Below, one piece after another: positions 63,892-64,000 of a DNA stretch of 64,000 nucleotides; within the stretch, counting starts at the first letter, position 1; each line of letters starts with the position of its first letter. The DNA is from Sinisalibacter lacisalsi. GTDB taxonomy: Bacteria > Pseudomonadota > Alphaproteobacteria > Rhodobacterales > Rhodobacteraceae. The translations under genes were made by a program, and so were the position numbers. The notes below the pieces were generated by a model. It saw only the letters and a program-made list of their open reading frames with translations. It had not been told where the DNA came from and ran no database searches. The stretch spans positions 1,014,501 to 1,078,500 of the forward strand of contig NZ_BMGI01000001.1 in NCBI RefSeq assembly GCF_014640115.1, read 5' to 3'.

Positions 63892-64000
63892 CTAGAGCAG
63901 GAAGTCGTCGATCAGCGGCGTGGGCTTGGCCAATCCCTCGAGGTCGGCCCGGTCGGTGATGCTGATGCGATTGCCATCGACCAGCACGCCGTAGGGCTTC
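63892..64000 (-). CDS. 3' end of a minus-strand gene (partial, possibly Crp/Fnr-type)
   Basis: Only the last 35 residues are inside the window, ending with TAG at 63894-63892. The segment PYGVLVDGNRISITDRADLEGLA looks like the end of a winged helix-turn-helix of Crp/Fnr type (pattern: aromatic or basic strand, then I-x-I-x-D-R-x-x-L-E-x-L-A). It is followed by a short tail KPTPLIDDFLL. This is a weak family call because the main domains lie outside. Confidence 0.45.
   Translation of the reverse strand, partial: KPYGVLVDGNRISITDRADLEGLAKPTPLIDDFLL

Overview
The window looks like a chromosome segment of an alphaproteobacterium of the Rhodobacteraceae/Roseobacter type. The signs are high GC, tightly overlapping ATGA/GTGA gene junctions, a UPF0262 / phosphatase / infA / maf / RNase E-G block as in that family, a LuxI/LuxR pair, and many genes for betaine, dimethylglycine and sarcosine breakdown. 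No rRNA, tRNA, CRISPR array, insertion sequence or phage gene was recognised.

Bases 1-2027 hold the end of an RraA-type gene, a beta-hydroxyacid dehydrogenase and a TauE/SafE exporter. Bases 2181-21533 form an accessory stress and energy region. On the minus strand lie a DUF2254 membrane protein, a lipoamide-dehydrogenase-like flavoprotein and a cupin. On the plus strand lie two coiled-coil proteins and a ZIP transporter, followed by a minus-strand FNT channel. Then comes a complete N-type ATPase operon (atpDCQRBEFAG, 8099-14716). It is followed by a convergent minus-strand series: a DNA-repair LigD split into three genes (polymerase, ligase, phosphoesterase), a ribosome-hibernation/cold-shock fusion, a P-type cation pump and a host-attachment family protein.

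Bases 21758-28274 carry envelope and signalling genes: an SH3 protein, a membrane protein, a three-gene sulfite-oxidase-fold protein / histidine kinase / response regulator operon, an OmpA-like domain and a secreted unknown. Bases 28405-29750 are a quorum-sensing luxR-luxI pair with a perfect 13-bp inverted repeat upstream. Bases 29877-34626 are a housekeeping block (UPF0262, phosphatase, infA, maf, RNase E/G) with a SnoaL / GNAT / carbon-nitrogen hydrolase trio inserted. Bases 34703-38576 (minus) are glycan and methyltransferase genes (Hen1-like, zinc-ribbon methyltransferase, UDP-glucuronate decarboxylase-like, GT90) plus an internally deleted spermidine-synthase-like remnant.

Bases 38741-63841 are dominated by methylated-amine and osmolyte metabolism. 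They hold a BetI-like regulator divergent from a dimethylglycine-dehydrogenase-family enzyme and followed by ugpBAEC, a DEAD-box helicase, and an operon of a second dimethylglycine-dehydrogenase-family enzyme, a non-pyrrolysine MttB-family methyltransferase and a TetR regulator. Divergent from that operon is soxBDAG (heterotetrameric sarcosine oxidase with an unusual delta subunit). An MFS transporter and a proXWV-type betaine ABC transporter follow. Together they suggest stepwise uptake and demethylation of glycine betaine or related amines to glycine with one-carbon units passed to folate. The window ends with a 5-carboxymethyl-2-hydroxymuconate isomerase-like gene and the 3' end of a minus-strand gene.
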